A stretch of 64,000 bases of DNA. Origin: CAVVEQ01 sp963828855 (GTDB lineage Bacteria; Chloroflexota; Anaerolineae; Anaerolineales; Anaerolineaceae). The DNA lies in assembly GCA_963828855.1 (NCBI GenBank), contig CAWHGB010000002.1, forward strand, positions 992,001 to 1,056,000. The letters are read 5' to 3'. Under the pieces are notes generated by a model that was not told the origin of the DNA, made no database searches, and saw only the letters and a list, made by a program, of their open reading frames with translations. The position numbers were made by a program, and so were the translations under genes. Of this stretch, positions 46,899-56,926 are shown piece after piece. Each line of letters opens with the position of its first letter. The stretch's first letter is position 1.

Positions 46899-47713
46899 AT
46901 GCACACCATCAACATCTGAAAGTGAATCTATCCAACAATCTTTGGTGAAATTTCTCCAGGAAGGCTTTCAGAAAGCCGGTTTGAAGCGCGCTGTTGTTGG
47001 TCTTTCCGGCGGGATCGATTCCACGGTCTCGTGTTTTCTCTCAGTGGCTGCCCTTGGAAGGGAAAACGTTTTGGGCGTTCGCATGCCCTATAAAACCTCA
47101 TCGCCGGAATCCCTCGAACACGCCCGTATGGTCATCGATCAACTAAGAATCGAGTCCTTGACCGTGGAGATCACGCCGATGGTGGATCCGTTAATAGAAA
47201 AATTCCCGGAAATGAACGCATTTCGCAAGGGGAACATCATGGCAAGGCAGCGCATGATCGTCCTGTACGACCAATCCGCTGCAACACAGGCGCTGGTGGT
47301 CGGCACAGGAAACAAGACCGAGATCATCCTGGGCTACACCACTCTGTATGGTGATTCAGCCTGTGCGTTGAATCCAATCGGTGACTTGTATAAAACCCAG
47401 GTGCGCCAGCTTGCCAGGCATCTTCAGCGTTCCAGAGGTGATCATTCAGAAACCCCCCTCGGCGGACTTGTGGAAAGGGCAAACGGATGAGGGGGAAATG
47501 GGTATCACCTACGAAGAGGTGGATAAACTCCTCTTTATGCTTGTGGAAGAGGGTAAAAAGGTCGAGGATTGTCTGAAAGCGGGATTTTCCAAGGAGTTCA
47601 TCGGTGCAGTTTTTTCCCGCGCCAGCCGTAATCGTTTCAAGCGCGCCCTTGCCCCCATTGCCCAGGTCGGTGGCAGGGGAATCGACGAATCCATTTTCGA
47701 CCAGAAGATCTGA
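46899..47713 (+). CDS. nadE: NAD(+) synthase, ammonia-dependent type (two frameshifts)
   Basis: About 271 residues restored. Start MHTINI at 46899 (CAAGGAG upstream), shift at ~46916 into ESESIQQSLVKFLQEG, second shift at ~47430. Motifs: PP-loop GLSGGIDSTVS, MPYKTSS, RQRMIVLYDQ, GTGNKTEIILGYTTLYGDSACALNPIG (in parts) and KPPSADLWKGQTDE. No glutaminase domain is attached, so ammonia is the nitrogen donor. It adenylates nicotinic acid adenine dinucleotide and amidates it to NAD. Essential and single copy, so the frame breaks argue for sequence errors. Confidence 0.93.
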
Positions 47714-47728
47714 TCAGTACACAGATAA

Positions 47729-47764
47729 AAATAGACCGGTAGGACTATGTCTACCGGTCTATTT
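47729..47764. terminator. Bidirectional terminator
   Basis: AAATAGACCGGTAG / CTACCGGTCTATTT, 14-bp stem with an 8-base loop, between the convergent nadE and lipoprotein genes. Confidence 0.88.
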
Positions 47765-47779
47765 GGTTACATGGTCAGC

Positions 47780-48608
47780 TTATGGGCAATCTACTTTGAA
47801 GCTCTTCCAGCCGGAATATATACTCTGGGGTGAAAGCAAATGTACCCTGACTTTATCGGTGATATCTGCGCTGTAGGATTTGGTGGAAGTGGAACCGACT
47901 GTTCCCGCACCAGTGCTGCTCACAGTTCCCTGTGCAGAGTTGTACCCACTTTCGGTTTCGAATCGGTAGGTGTAGGTGATCGGTCCATTGGAGGTAAAAG
48001 ATGATGAGAATGTGACAACTACCGGACAAGCTCCGGTGTAATCGCTGGGTGACGCACCCACGCCAACAGTGATGGAGGGTGCGTTGACAACGGGAAGCGT
48101 GCTGACATCCCCTGTTACTTTGGTGGATCCTCCCCACGCCCAGCAGTTACCCGTTGGGTATTTCGGGATTGACGATATACCACCAGGAATTGCTGCTGTT
48201 TCGCCCTTTAACCGGCACCTGCCCATCACTGATTAGCAGAAAACCGATAGCCCCGTAATCAGGTCCGGGACCGAAGCGGCAATTTGTATCGATATCCGCA
48301 GAAATCATCGGCACGCCCGGGACAATGGTTGCTGTGGGCGGAGGTGGCGGGGTGATGGTCGGTCCGATTGTGTTCGTGGCGGTTGGCGGTGGCTCTGGAG
48401 TATTCGTCGCTGGCGGCACGGTGGGCGAGCTTATGGCAGCCGCAGCGGCAGTTGCTGCCGCATTCACCGCTTCCACAGTTTGGGCAACAGCCGTGTTCAG
48501 GAACTCTTGATCAGGGGTCGGCGCTTGCACCGCTGCTCCGGGGAGGTTACATCCTGCGAGGATGATCACCGCAATGGTTAAGATTCCAAATAAACTTGTC
48601 TTTTTCAT
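47780..48608 (-). CDS. Lipoprotein with SH3-like domain (one frameshift)
   Basis: About 276 residues restored. Start MKKTSLFGILTIAVIILAGC (ATG 48608, GGAAGG upstream) with lipobox LAGC; an Ala-rich helix and a Pro/Thr linker (PPPTATNTIGPTITPPPPPT) follow. Next is a bacterial SH3-like segment (NCRFGPGPDYGAIGFLL, NSWWYIVNPEIPNG, joined by a shift at ~48155 to NCWAWGGSTKVTGD), then an Ig-like beta domain (CPVVVTFSSSFTSNGPITYTY). These proteins are anchored outside the membrane and may bind peptidoglycan or peptides. No named family is claimed. Confidence 0.75.
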
Positions 48609-48688
48609 TCGCACCTTCCTTTCAGGCATAAAATCGACAATTTTTATCCGATTCCTTATCATATCACAATCGAACCTGGTACGTCCAA

Positions 48689-49201
48689 TTATTGCTCGTC
48701 GATCAAGACTTCCAGGATCTTTACCGCTGGGCTGGTTCGCTGCTGGGGATCCCTGGCAGGGATGGCCAACACCACATCCATGCCCTTCACAACCTCGCCA
48801 AAAACGGAGTGTTTCTGATCCAGCCAGGGAGTTGGTACGTGGGTGATGAAAAATTGGGATCCGTTCGTATTTGGCCCGGCATTTGCCATTGATAATATTC
48901 CCGGTTTATCGTGACGCAGCGAGGGATCGAATTCGTCTCCGAAGTGGTAGCCCGGACCGCCTGTACCGGTCCCGGTGGGATCTCCGCCCTGGACCATGAA
49001 GTTGGTGATCACCCGGTGGAAGATGGTGCCGTCATAGAATCCCTGGCGGGCCAGGAAGATAAAATTATTCACCGTAAAAGGGGTGGTTTTTGAAAAGAGT
49101 TCGATGACGATGTCGCCTTTTTCCGTTCGAATCGTGGCCATGTAGGATTTGGCTGGGTCGATCTGCAACGCAGGCGGCTGGTTCCACTGTTTTTCGGGCA
49201 T
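48689..49201 (-). CDS. Peptidyl-prolyl cis-trans isomerase, cyclophilin type
   Basis: Uninterrupted, 170 residues, AAGGAG before the ATG. Cyclophilin core: YMATIRTEKGDIVIELF, FHRVITNFMVQGGDPTGTG (catalytic Arg and Gln; seen in parts), SMANAGPNTNGSQFFI, LDQKHSVFGEVVKGMDVV. No signal peptide, so it acts in the cytoplasm. It catalyses proline isomerisation during folding. The lipoprotein gene lies 80 bp downstream, probably independent. Confidence 0.94.
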   Translation of the reverse strand: MPEKQWNQPPALQIDPAKSYMATIRTEKGDIVIELFSKTTPFTVNNFIFLARQGFYDGTIFHRVITNFMVQGGDPTGTGTGGPGYHFGDEFDPSLRHDKPGILSMANAGPNTNGSQFFITHVPTPWLDQKHSVFGEVVKGMDVVLAIPARDPQQRTSPAVKILEVLIDEQ

Positions 49202-49395
49202 GGCAGGCTCCTTAATATTCTTGATTGAAAGTTGGTCTATAAATCTTACCCATCCTATTCCCTGCAGTATACCCTTTTTATCAGATAGGTTTGTTACTTC
49301 AAATTAAAGCTAATTATGATCTTGCATCGATATCCGCTGGTGAATATTTCTCTAATGCACCATCGGATATAATCCTTTTATAGGGTTGATCATAA

Positions 49396-50701
49396 ATGGG
49401 TGAATACTGGCAACGCTTCAAGCAATTACCTCCCGCGCGAAAATTCGAGGTGATCCTGGCGGTGGGGGTCACTGTTCTCCTGCTGGTGATCGTCTTGGGA
49501 GTCGCCGCCATTTCACTACAGCCCCCAACCTCTGAGCCGACCGCCAGCAGCACTCCAACCGTAACAGCCACGGTGATTTATCCCACCTTCCCCCTCACAC
49601 TCACCCCGCTGACACCCACACTTACCCCCACCTTCGATCCACTTAATCCATACCCGCCCACCCAGGTCACTCCCACACCCACCTCCACTCCAACATTAAC
49701 TCAAACAAAAACTGCCACCTGGTTCTTGACCTCTTTCCCCTCTTCCACACTTGTTCCCTGGCGAACCTGGACATACACCCGACACTCGCACGACGTCACC
49801 TCCACAGTACCCTCACCCGAACTATTACACAACTCACCGCCGTACATCGACCCTCACCATCCCACACCTCATCCTCAAAAATCGCGTTCACAGCCAGAAA
49901 TCGATGATGGCAAACAGTGGCATTTATACTTAATTCAATCCCTGACGGGTCAAAAATAACAGTAATTCAGAATGAGTACTTCGTATTTAATGTTCTGGGA
50001 TTGGTCGCCGGATGGAAGTTGGATGGTGATCCAAGAAGCAAATATACTTTACAAAATCCGACCTGATGGGAGTAATCGTAATTTATTAACTACACTATGC
50101 AATTGGAGTGGAAGCACAAGCAGATTGGTCACCTGATGGATCTTTCATCGTCTTTAGGAATAGGATGGATGAACAAACCGACGATTATATTGAGCTTTAC
50201 CGAATCTCCCCTGATGGAAACAACTTACAACGGTTAACCCTCAATCAAACAGATCAACCAATGAACGAAAAAGATCCGGTAGTCTCTCCAGGTAGCAGCA
50301 TGATCATTTTTTCAGTAAATGGAGATGGGTTGTACAATATTTCTTCGACGCCTGGAGATGTTGGTGCCTCCAAACTTTATACAGGCGAATTCTCCTCACC
50401 ATCGATTTCAAAATCAGAGTGATTATATGGTGATCTCATCAAAGCTGGATGAGATATTGGAAAATTCAGACAGGACAATATGGTTCCTGGGGTCAATTTG
50501 TCAACCCTTAAACCAATCGAGCGAATAATTTTTCACCTTCTTGGTTCACGAGATAATTCGCAAATCGTATATATTTCGAATGTTGAAAATTCGACGGAAT
50601 TAACGCTTTATTTGATGAGCGCAAATGGTGAAGATGTGGAAATAATTCCCAATGTCCCTGAAAATCCTCATCATCCGCGGTGGATGCCTTTAAGCAAATG
50701 A
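49396..50701 (+). CDS. Membrane-anchored TolB-like beta-propeller protein (four frameshifts)
   Basis: About 434 residues restored. N-terminus MGEYWQRFKQLPPARK, one membrane helix (VILAVGVTVLLLVIVLGVAAI), a long Thr/Pro linker, then PD40/WD40-like repeats: DWSPDGSWMVI, ADWSPDGSFIVFRN, YRISPDGNNLQRLT, VVSPGSSMIIFS and LYLMSANGEDVEIIP. Shifts are near 49945, 50100, 50420 and 50485. TolB-type propellers bind proteins or glycans outside the cell; the target is unknown. A TATAAT at 49368 lies ~20 bp before the start. Composition from 49980 to 50740 is clearly AT-richer than the flanks. Confidence 0.65.
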
Positions 50702-50743
50702 TTTTTGAAAAATCAACTCCCTTCTTACGCTGGAAAATAATAC

Positions 50744-51548
50744 ATGAAAACAATCGTCATCACTGGCAGCACCCGCGGTATCGGATATGGGCTTGCTAAT
50801 GCCTTTCTTGCTTCGGGTTGCAATGTTGTCATCAGCGGGCGCACACGTGAAGCCGTAGACGCTCGCCGTGAAAAAGTTGGGGGTAATTAATCCCCCAGAA
50901 CGTATGTTACGGGATTCCTTGCGATACACGGATCCAGGCCAGGTTGATAACCTTTGGGATCAGGCGATTCAGAAATTCAGCCGGGTGGATATCTGGGTCA
51001 ATAACGCTGGGGTTGCCAGTCCGGTTTCGGATGCCTGGAATGTTCACCGCGAGGATATCGAATCGGTCATCGATACCAACCTGAAAGGGGCTATTCTACG
51101 GAACCAGTGTAGCCGTGCGCGGAATGCTCGCCCAGGGATTCGGGGCGGTTTATAACATGGAAGGTCTGGGTAGCGAAAAAGGTCGCATTGTGCCGGGCAT
51201 GTCGCTATACGGCCTGACCAAGGCTGGACTTGCGTTATTTCAATGATTCACTTTTCAAAGAATTGGAGGGCAAACCGGTCATCGCTGGAGCACTGCAGCC
51301 AGGTATGGTGGTTACGGACCTGATCAGCGCACAAAATTCCGGTGATCCAGTGGAGTTTGAACGGGTGAAATGGATCACCAACATCATCGGCAACCGCGTG
51401 GAGGATGGTGACCCCCTGGCTGGTGGAGAAGATGCTCACCAACACCCGCAATGGTGCCCGTTTCCGCTATATGTCCACCTTCAAGACCACTCTGCGCTTT
51501 CTGAAAGCCCCTTTCGTAAAACGGGATCTCTTTAACGATCAGGTGTGA
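50744..51548 (+). CDS. Short-chain dehydrogenase/reductase (four or more frameshifts)
   Basis: About 267 residues restored. Starts MKTIVITGSTRGIGYGLANAF with the Rossmann TGxxxGIG motif; then VDIWVNNAGVASPVS (NNAG), SLYGLTKAGL (catalytic Tyr-x3-Lys) and ALQPGMVVTDL. Shifts near 50875, 51098, 51150-51240 and 51410. An NAD(P)-dependent oxidoreductase of unknown substrate. Its stop overlaps the methyltransferase start as GTGA, so the two are co-translated. Confidence 0.82.
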
Positions 51549-52267
51549 AGACCTTTGTGCCACTGCAAGATTTGAATTCATCAGGGAGAGATATCTTGGA
51601 AGAAACAGCGGGTGCGTTGTTTGCAGATTTGGGTCATTCGCTTACCCGCAGGAATTACGACCGGTTAAGCCGCTGGTACGACCTCCTCGAAGGGAATTGG
51701 GAGCGAAAACCACGCGAGGCAGCCCTCGCCGGTTTGGATGCCTGCCCCGGCTGCCGGGTCCTCGAGATTGGCTGTGGAACCGGCAATTCGCTTGAGGATT
51801 TATATGAAATGACTGCCGGATCGGGTCTTGTGTACGGGGTCGATCTCTCCATGGGGATGCTAAAGCAAGCCCGGAAGCGCCTCCTGAAGGAGAAAACAGC
51901 GGGTCACGCTCTTCTTATCCAAGCCGATGCGATCTTGCTCCCGTTTCCAAATGAATCCCTTAATATTATTTTCTTAAGCTTCACGTTGGAATTATTCGGT
52001 TTGTCTGAGATCCCTGTAGTTTTGGCGGAATGCCGGCGGGTGCTCAAACCCGGTGCCCGTCTGGGAGTAGTCGCAGTTTCCAAGTCTGGCGGAGGGAGAT
52101 GGATGGTCCCACTTTATGAAAGACTCCACCAGGCTTTTCCGCGGGTTGTGGATTGTGCACCCATCAATCTCCGTACTTTACTGGAGGAATCTGGTTTCTC
52201 GCCATTAAGTCACCAGATTTTTTCCCTTTTCGGGGTCGGCGTCGGGTCTGTGATCGCTGGGAAATAA
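51545..52267 (+). CDS. Class I SAM-dependent methyltransferase
   Basis: Uninterrupted, 240 residues from GTG 51545, overlapping the SDR stop (GTGA); a TTG at 51595 is an alternative start. Motif I is VLEIGCGTGNSLED, followed by VYGVDLSMGMLKQAR and LIQADAILLPFPNESL, and the methyltransf_11-type AECRRVLKPGARLGVV. It resembles the UbiE/COQ5 group in layout (YDRLSRWYDLLEG near the N-terminus), but the substrate is unknown. The SDR partner suggests joint modification of a lipid or small molecule. Confidence 0.85.
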   Translation: MKTFVPLQDLNSSGRDILEETAGALFADLGHSLTRRNYDRLSRWYDLLEGNWERKPREAALAGLDACPGCRVLEIGCGTGNSLEDLYEMTAGSGLVYGVDLSMGMLKQARKRLLKEKTAGHALLIQADAILLPFPNESLNIIFLSFTLELFGLSEIPVVLAECRRVLKPGARLGVVAVSKSGGGRWMVPLYERLHQAFPRVVDCAPINLRTLLEESGFSPLSHQIFSLFGVGVGSVIAGK

Positions 52268-52378
52268 TCCCCACCTTTTCTCTGAATCAGAAATGAATAG
52301 GATACATTGGCATTTTTCATGCCGTCTCTCACCTGGTATTAATCCGCGGATGATATAACTTTCACTGGAAAGGTTCCC

Positions 52379-52501
52379 ATGAAAACAATTAATGGTATTA
52401 AAGATTTTTTTAAGTGGATTATCCGGATCTTTACAACGCGGCCCCTGGAATATGTTCGCGTTCAGCAGCGAATTCAAAGGTTTGATCGGAGGTCAAAATG
52501 A
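52379..52501 (+). CDS. Small hypothetical protein (40 aa), coupled to next gene
   Basis: ATG 52379 with GGAAAGG upstream; it encodes a basic, aromatic 40-residue peptide (MKTINGIKDFFKWIIRIFTT, ending QRFDRRSK). Its stop overlaps the next ATG as ATGA. An amphipathic helix is possible. It could be a leader peptide, a real small membrane-associated protein, or chance. Confidence 0.4.
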   Translation: MKTINGIKDFFKWIIRIFTTRPLEYVRVQQRIQRFDRRSK

Positions 52502-52964
52502 AGGGTTTCTGGAAATGGTTTCTCATCGTTATCGGCGTTCTCATCCTCATCGGCTTGATTGCCACCCCGTTCGTGATGCATTCTGTCACCCGTCTGGGGG
52601 ACTATCCAATGATGCAGCAGGCATATTTACAGAATGCGCCTTCCTACAGCGGTGATTTCGATGGCAATTTTTCCCACGTGGAGGATATTACCGGATGCCC
52701 ATGCATCGCGGATTTATGATGCCTTTTGGCGGATTCATGATGCTGCCATTCTTTGGTCTCTTTTGCCTTGTTTCGCTTGGAGTCCTGGGCTTGGCGATCT
52801 ACGGGATCGTGGCTCTGGTGAATCGTCCGAAGGCCGAAAAAGTAACTCCTCCCGCGGAGGTGGTTGAAGTACACACCCAACCGTGCGTCAAATGTGGAAA
52901 GCCCGTTCAGGATGATTGGTCTGTCTGTCCTCATTGTGGTCAGAAAGTCCGGCGCCCAAAATAA
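52498..52964 (+). CDS. Membrane protein with C-terminal zinc ribbon (one frameshift)
   Basis: About 155 residues restored, shift at ~52685. Helix 1 is WKWFLIVIGVLILIGLI; helix 2 FFGLFCLVSLGVLGLAIYGIV is preceded by Met/Phe/Gly-rich MHRGFMMPFGGFMM. The cytoplasmic C-terminus has a zinc ribbon C-x2-C-x11-C-x2-C (PCVKCGKP, VCPHCGQK). No named family recognised. The ribbon suggests protein-protein or nucleic-acid contact at the membrane. Confidence 0.68.
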
Positions 52965-53098
52965 TCGGATTTGGTCCATGTTTTCAGGTGATCCCACCGT
53001 CTTCACCTCCCCCGGCTGCTGATCGCAGCCGGGTTCTTTTTCTTGCACCTGCATCGGTTATACTTCAGGGATTCATCACCTTGAGGAGATCAACAAGA

Positions 53099-53847
53099 AT
53101 GGCTGACAGACGAAAATCCTCCAAGCGGGAATCCAAAGAAGATTGTCATTCGAAAGAACGGACCTTACATCGTCAAAGGCGGTATTCCCCTTCTGCGAAA
53201 AAGCGCAGGTGGTTTCCGAATTCGGCGAACCCCTAACCTGGAAAAATGAGGGTCTGATCCCGGTGGAAGGCGATGAATATAAACTTTGCCGATGCGGGAA
53301 ATCCGCCAAGATGCCCTTCTGTGATGAAACCCATAAGACATTTGAATTTGATGGTACAGAAACTGCTGATCACTGGCCCCACATCCAAGCGACAGCGACC
53401 ATTAAAGAAAGGGGTTCACCTCTTTATCAAAAAAGATCCCTCGCTTTGTATGACCTCCGGTTTTTGCGGGTTCTATAAAGCCCCACTTTCATCCTTCCTG
53501 GCTGAATCCGGGGATACCCAGAAACGCTCGCTGGCCATGGCGATGGTCGAACGCTGCCCGGCGGGATCTCTTACCTACAGCATCGAACCTGGCGAACCTG
53601 ATATTGAACCGGATCTGCCCCAGGCGATCGCTGATACCACCGAGGTAACCTCCGAAGGTCCGATCATGGGTTCCTTGTGGGTGATGGGCGGTATCCCGGT
53701 GGAGCGTTCCGATGGCCAGCCATTCGAGACCCGCAACCGGGTGACGCTCTGCAATTGCGGGAAATCCACCAACAAACCGCTCTGCGATGGCACTCACCGC
53801 CACCGCGCCAGGGAACTGGGCAGGCAGCAGAAAGAAGAGTCATCTAA
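53099..53847 (+). CDS. Twin CDGSH iron-sulfur protein (three frameshifts)
   Basis: About 249 residues restored, starting MADRRKSSKRESK. A shift near 53135 restores KIVIRKNGPYIVKGG, the N-terminal domain common to long CDGSH proteins; another lies near 53205 and one near 53440. First cluster motif CRCGKSAKMPFCDETH (Glu replaces Gly of CDGTH), then FCGFYKAPLSSFLAE and VERCPAGSLTY, then LWVMGGIPVER and second motif CNCGKSTNKPLCDGTH. Each motif should bind a 2Fe-2S cluster with 3 Cys and 1 His. The role is electron or cluster transfer. The end is uncertain; TAA at 53845 requires one further shift. Confidence 0.8.
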
Positions 53848-53920
53848 TCGGTTACCTGCCAAACCTTTCCATCCGATACGGTTTATAATTTATTCAACGA
53901 TATCTCCCTTCGGAGGAAGG

Positions 53921-55582
53921 ATGACTCCTGCCCGCACGATTCGCGCCCCGCGTGGAACCAGCCTCACCTGCAAGAATTGGCAGATCGAAGCCGCCTTACC
54001 GCATGATCCAGAACAACCTGGATCCGGAGGTGGCCGAGCGCCCCGAGGACCTGGTGGTCTATGGCGGCCGGGGACAGGCTGCCCGTTCCTGGGAGGCCTT
54101 CGACGCCATTCTCGAATCCCTGATAGAACCTCGAACCGGATGAGACACTTCTTGTGCAATCCGGCAAACCGGTCGCGGTTTTTCGCACCCACACCGATAG
54201 CCCGCGCGTGTTGATCGCCAATTCCAACCTGGTGCCGCATTGGGCTACCCAGGAGCATTTTGATGATCTTGCCGCCCGCGGTTTGATGATGTACGGGCAG
54301 ATGACCGCCGGATCCTGGATCTATATCGGCACCCAGGGCATTCTGCAGGGCACCTATGAAACCCTGGCTGCCCTTGCAGTAAAAAAAGGCTGGCCATCCC
54401 TTAAGGGCAAATTCGTCCTGACCGCCGGGCTGGGGGGGATGGGCGGCGCGCAACCGCTGGCCATCACCATGAACGAAGGTGTCGGGTTGATCGTGGAAGT
54501 GGATCCTGCCCGCGCCAGCCGCCGGCAGCAGATCGGGTATGTGGATGTGGTTGTGGATTCCCTTGAAGAAGCCATGACCCTGGTGGAGGAATCGCTCGAA
54601 AAGCAGGAACCCAAATCCATCGCCCTGGTGGCCAACGCCGCTGAGATCTACCCCGAGTTGGTGCTGCGCGGGGTGATCCCCGATGTGGTCACCGACCAGA
54701 CACCCGCCCATGATATATCCATGTACATCCCCGCCGGAATGGATCTTGATCAGGCTTCTGATTTACGCCAATCCGATCCGGCTGATTATGCCAAACGGAG
54801 CGTGGCATCCATGGCCGCCCACGTCCGCGCCATGCTTGGCTTTCAAAAAAATGGGCGCCGAGGTTTTCGATTACGGCAACAATATCCGCCAACGTGCCTT
54901 CGATGGCGGTGTGCAGGATGCATTCGAATTTCCCGGGTTTGTTCCAGCATATATCCGCCCGCTTTTCTGCGAAGGCAAGGGACCCTTCCGCTGGGTTGCG
55001 CTCTCCGGAGACCCGGAGGATATCTACCGCACTGATAAGCCGTGGCGGAGCTCTTTCCAGAGGATGACCACCTGCAACGCTGGCTGAAGATGGCTCGTGA
55101 GAAGGTCCCCTTCCAGGGGTTGCCTGCCCGCATCTGTTGGTTGGGATATGGTGATCGTGCCAGGGCGGGCCTGAAATTCAACGAGATGGTCGCGAAGGGA
55201 ATCCTAAAAGCACCCATCGTCATCGGCCGTGACCACCTGGATTCCGGTTCGGTAGCCAGCCCCAACCGCGAGACCGAAGCCATGCGGGATGGCACGCGAC
55301 GCGGTCAGCGATTGGCCCATCCTGAATGCCCTGGTCAACACCGCCAGCGGCGCCACCTGGGTCAGCTTTCATCACGGCGGCGGGGTGGGCATCGGGTATT
55401 CGCAGCATGCCGGGATGGTCATCGTCGCCGATGGCACGCCGGAAGCCGCCCGCCGCCTGGAACGCGTGCTCACCGCCGACCCCGGGATGGGCGTCGTCCG
55501 TCACGCGGATGCCGGCTACCCGGAGGCCATCGCCGCAGCCCGCCGCCATATGATCAATATACCCATGCTAGGGGAGCACTGA
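53921..55582 (+). CDS. hutU: Urocanate hydratase (five or more frameshifts)
   Basis: About 553 residues restored, the normal length, ATG 53921 with GGAGGAAGG. Family segments: RPEDLVVYGGRGQAAR, TAGLGGMGGAQPLA (NAD-binding glycine loop), IPAGMDLDQASDLRQ, DYGNNIRQ, VPAYIRPLFCEGKGPFRW (active-site Cys), SVASPNRETEAMRDGT and FHHGGGVGIGYSQHAGM. It converts urocanate to imidazolonepropionate with tightly bound NAD in histidine degradation. hutH, hutI and the later steps are not in the window. Shifts lie near 53997, 54140, 54850, 55040 and 55300; all conserved residues survive. Confidence 0.93.
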
Positions 55583-55583
55583 T

Positions 55584-55945
55584 TTGCGCCAAACCCGCGT
55601 CTTCTGGTTCATCGTCTGCATCCTCATCGGACTCATCGCTGGGCTCATCTACGGTTGGTGGGGGAACCCCACCCTGCCTGCCCAGACTACCCTCCCGCAG
55701 CTCCGCGCTGATTACCAGACTGATTACGTCCTGATGACTGCCGAGATCTTCCGCACCGATAAGGACCCTGCATCGCAGCCGTGCGACTGTTGGCGCTCGA
55801 CCCGCACGACCCCCTCCGCCCGGTGCAGGAAGCCATCCTCACCGCCCAGGAGAACGGCTACAACAACACGGATGTCACCCTGCTCGCTGACCTGGCTTCC
55901 GCCATGTTCTCCTGGCAGACTGTCCCCACGGTGGTGAACCGGTGA
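55584..55945 (+). CDS. Small single-helix membrane protein A (one frameshift)
   Basis: About 120 residues, TTG start just after the hutU stop. One N-terminal helix (FWFIVCILIGLIAGLIYGWW), then LRADYQTDYVLMTAEIF and, after a shift at ~55765, LLALDPHDPLRPVQEA. The tail looks helical, TPR-like. Its stop overlaps the next start as GTGA. It resembles the N-terminal part of the following protein, so the pair may be paralogues. Function unknown. Confidence 0.6.
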
Positions 55946-56803
55946 GCAGGCGCCGCTTTCCCTGGTACCTAATCACCGGACTGCTGGTCGGGCTGACCGT
56001 CGCCCTGGTCTACACCTGGCTGATCGCCCCGGTGAATTATTCCGGCACTTCTCCCGCCAGCCTCTCCCTCTCCGAGCGCGACCGCTACCGGGCGATGATC
56101 GCACTGGCGTATGCATCCAATGGCGACCTGGGGCGGGCTCTCTCCCGCCTGGAGCTGCTTGGGGATGTTGACCCAGCCGCCGCGCTCGCCGAACAAGCCC
56201 AGCGCTACCAGGTTGGCGGACAGCCATACCAGGAAGTGCGCGCCATCGCCCTGCTCTCCTCCGCCATATCCGCCCGGGGGATCGACTTCCTACAGACTGC
56301 CGCGGCAGCCACCGTCACCGCCGGGATCCCCGGTTTCCGCGAAACCCAGACAGCGACCTACGCGATCAGCGCGCGGCACTGCCACCCAATTGGCTTTTAC
56401 GAAACCCAGCTCCACACCTCTGATCACCTTCACCCCACTGCCCACCGGCACCCCCGAGCCGACCCTGGGCGCTCCATTTTCCCTCAAGACCATGGAGCAG
56501 GTTTGCGATCCCGAAGAGCCGCTGCTTGATGCGTGTTTTTGTCAGCGATGCCAGCGGAAAAGGCGTGCCGGGGGTGAAGATCATCGTCACCTGGACGGAT
56601 GGCAGCGATACCTTCTTCACCGGGATGTATCCCGAGATCAACCCGGGGTATGCGGATTTTCGCATGCAGGCAGGCGGTGGATTATTCCCTGCAGGCAGGC
56701 GATGCCGGGGAGGTGATCGGTCCGAATCACCGCCGGGAAATGCTCCTTCGCGGATGGCTCCCCATATTTGGGTGGCTGGCGGGTATATATTTACCAGCCG
56801 TGA
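55942..56803 (+). CDS. Membrane protein B: helix, TPR-like part, linker, beta domain (three or more frameshifts)
   Basis: About 287 residues restored from GTG 55942. N-terminal helix (WYLITGLLVGLTVALVYTWLI), then LSLSERDRYRAMIALAYASNGD, paralleling protein A; a Pro/Thr linker (FTPLPTGTPEPTLGAPF) and a beta-rich C-terminal domain (VFVSDASGKGVPGVKIIVTW, MYPEINPGYADFRM, GSPYLGGWRVYIYQP). Shifts near 56365, 56520, 56690 and 56740; the end follows the best-looking frame. Probably extracytoplasmic. Function unknown. Confidence 0.55.
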
Positions 56804-56926
56804 AGATAAATGACTATTCCCTGTCCTCTAATCAACGATTCAACCGTTCAACTTCTGCACATCTCATCTTCCCCTTAATTTCATCTTCCTCCCCTCGGGT
56901 ATAATTTCCGCCCAGAGGTAAACGAT

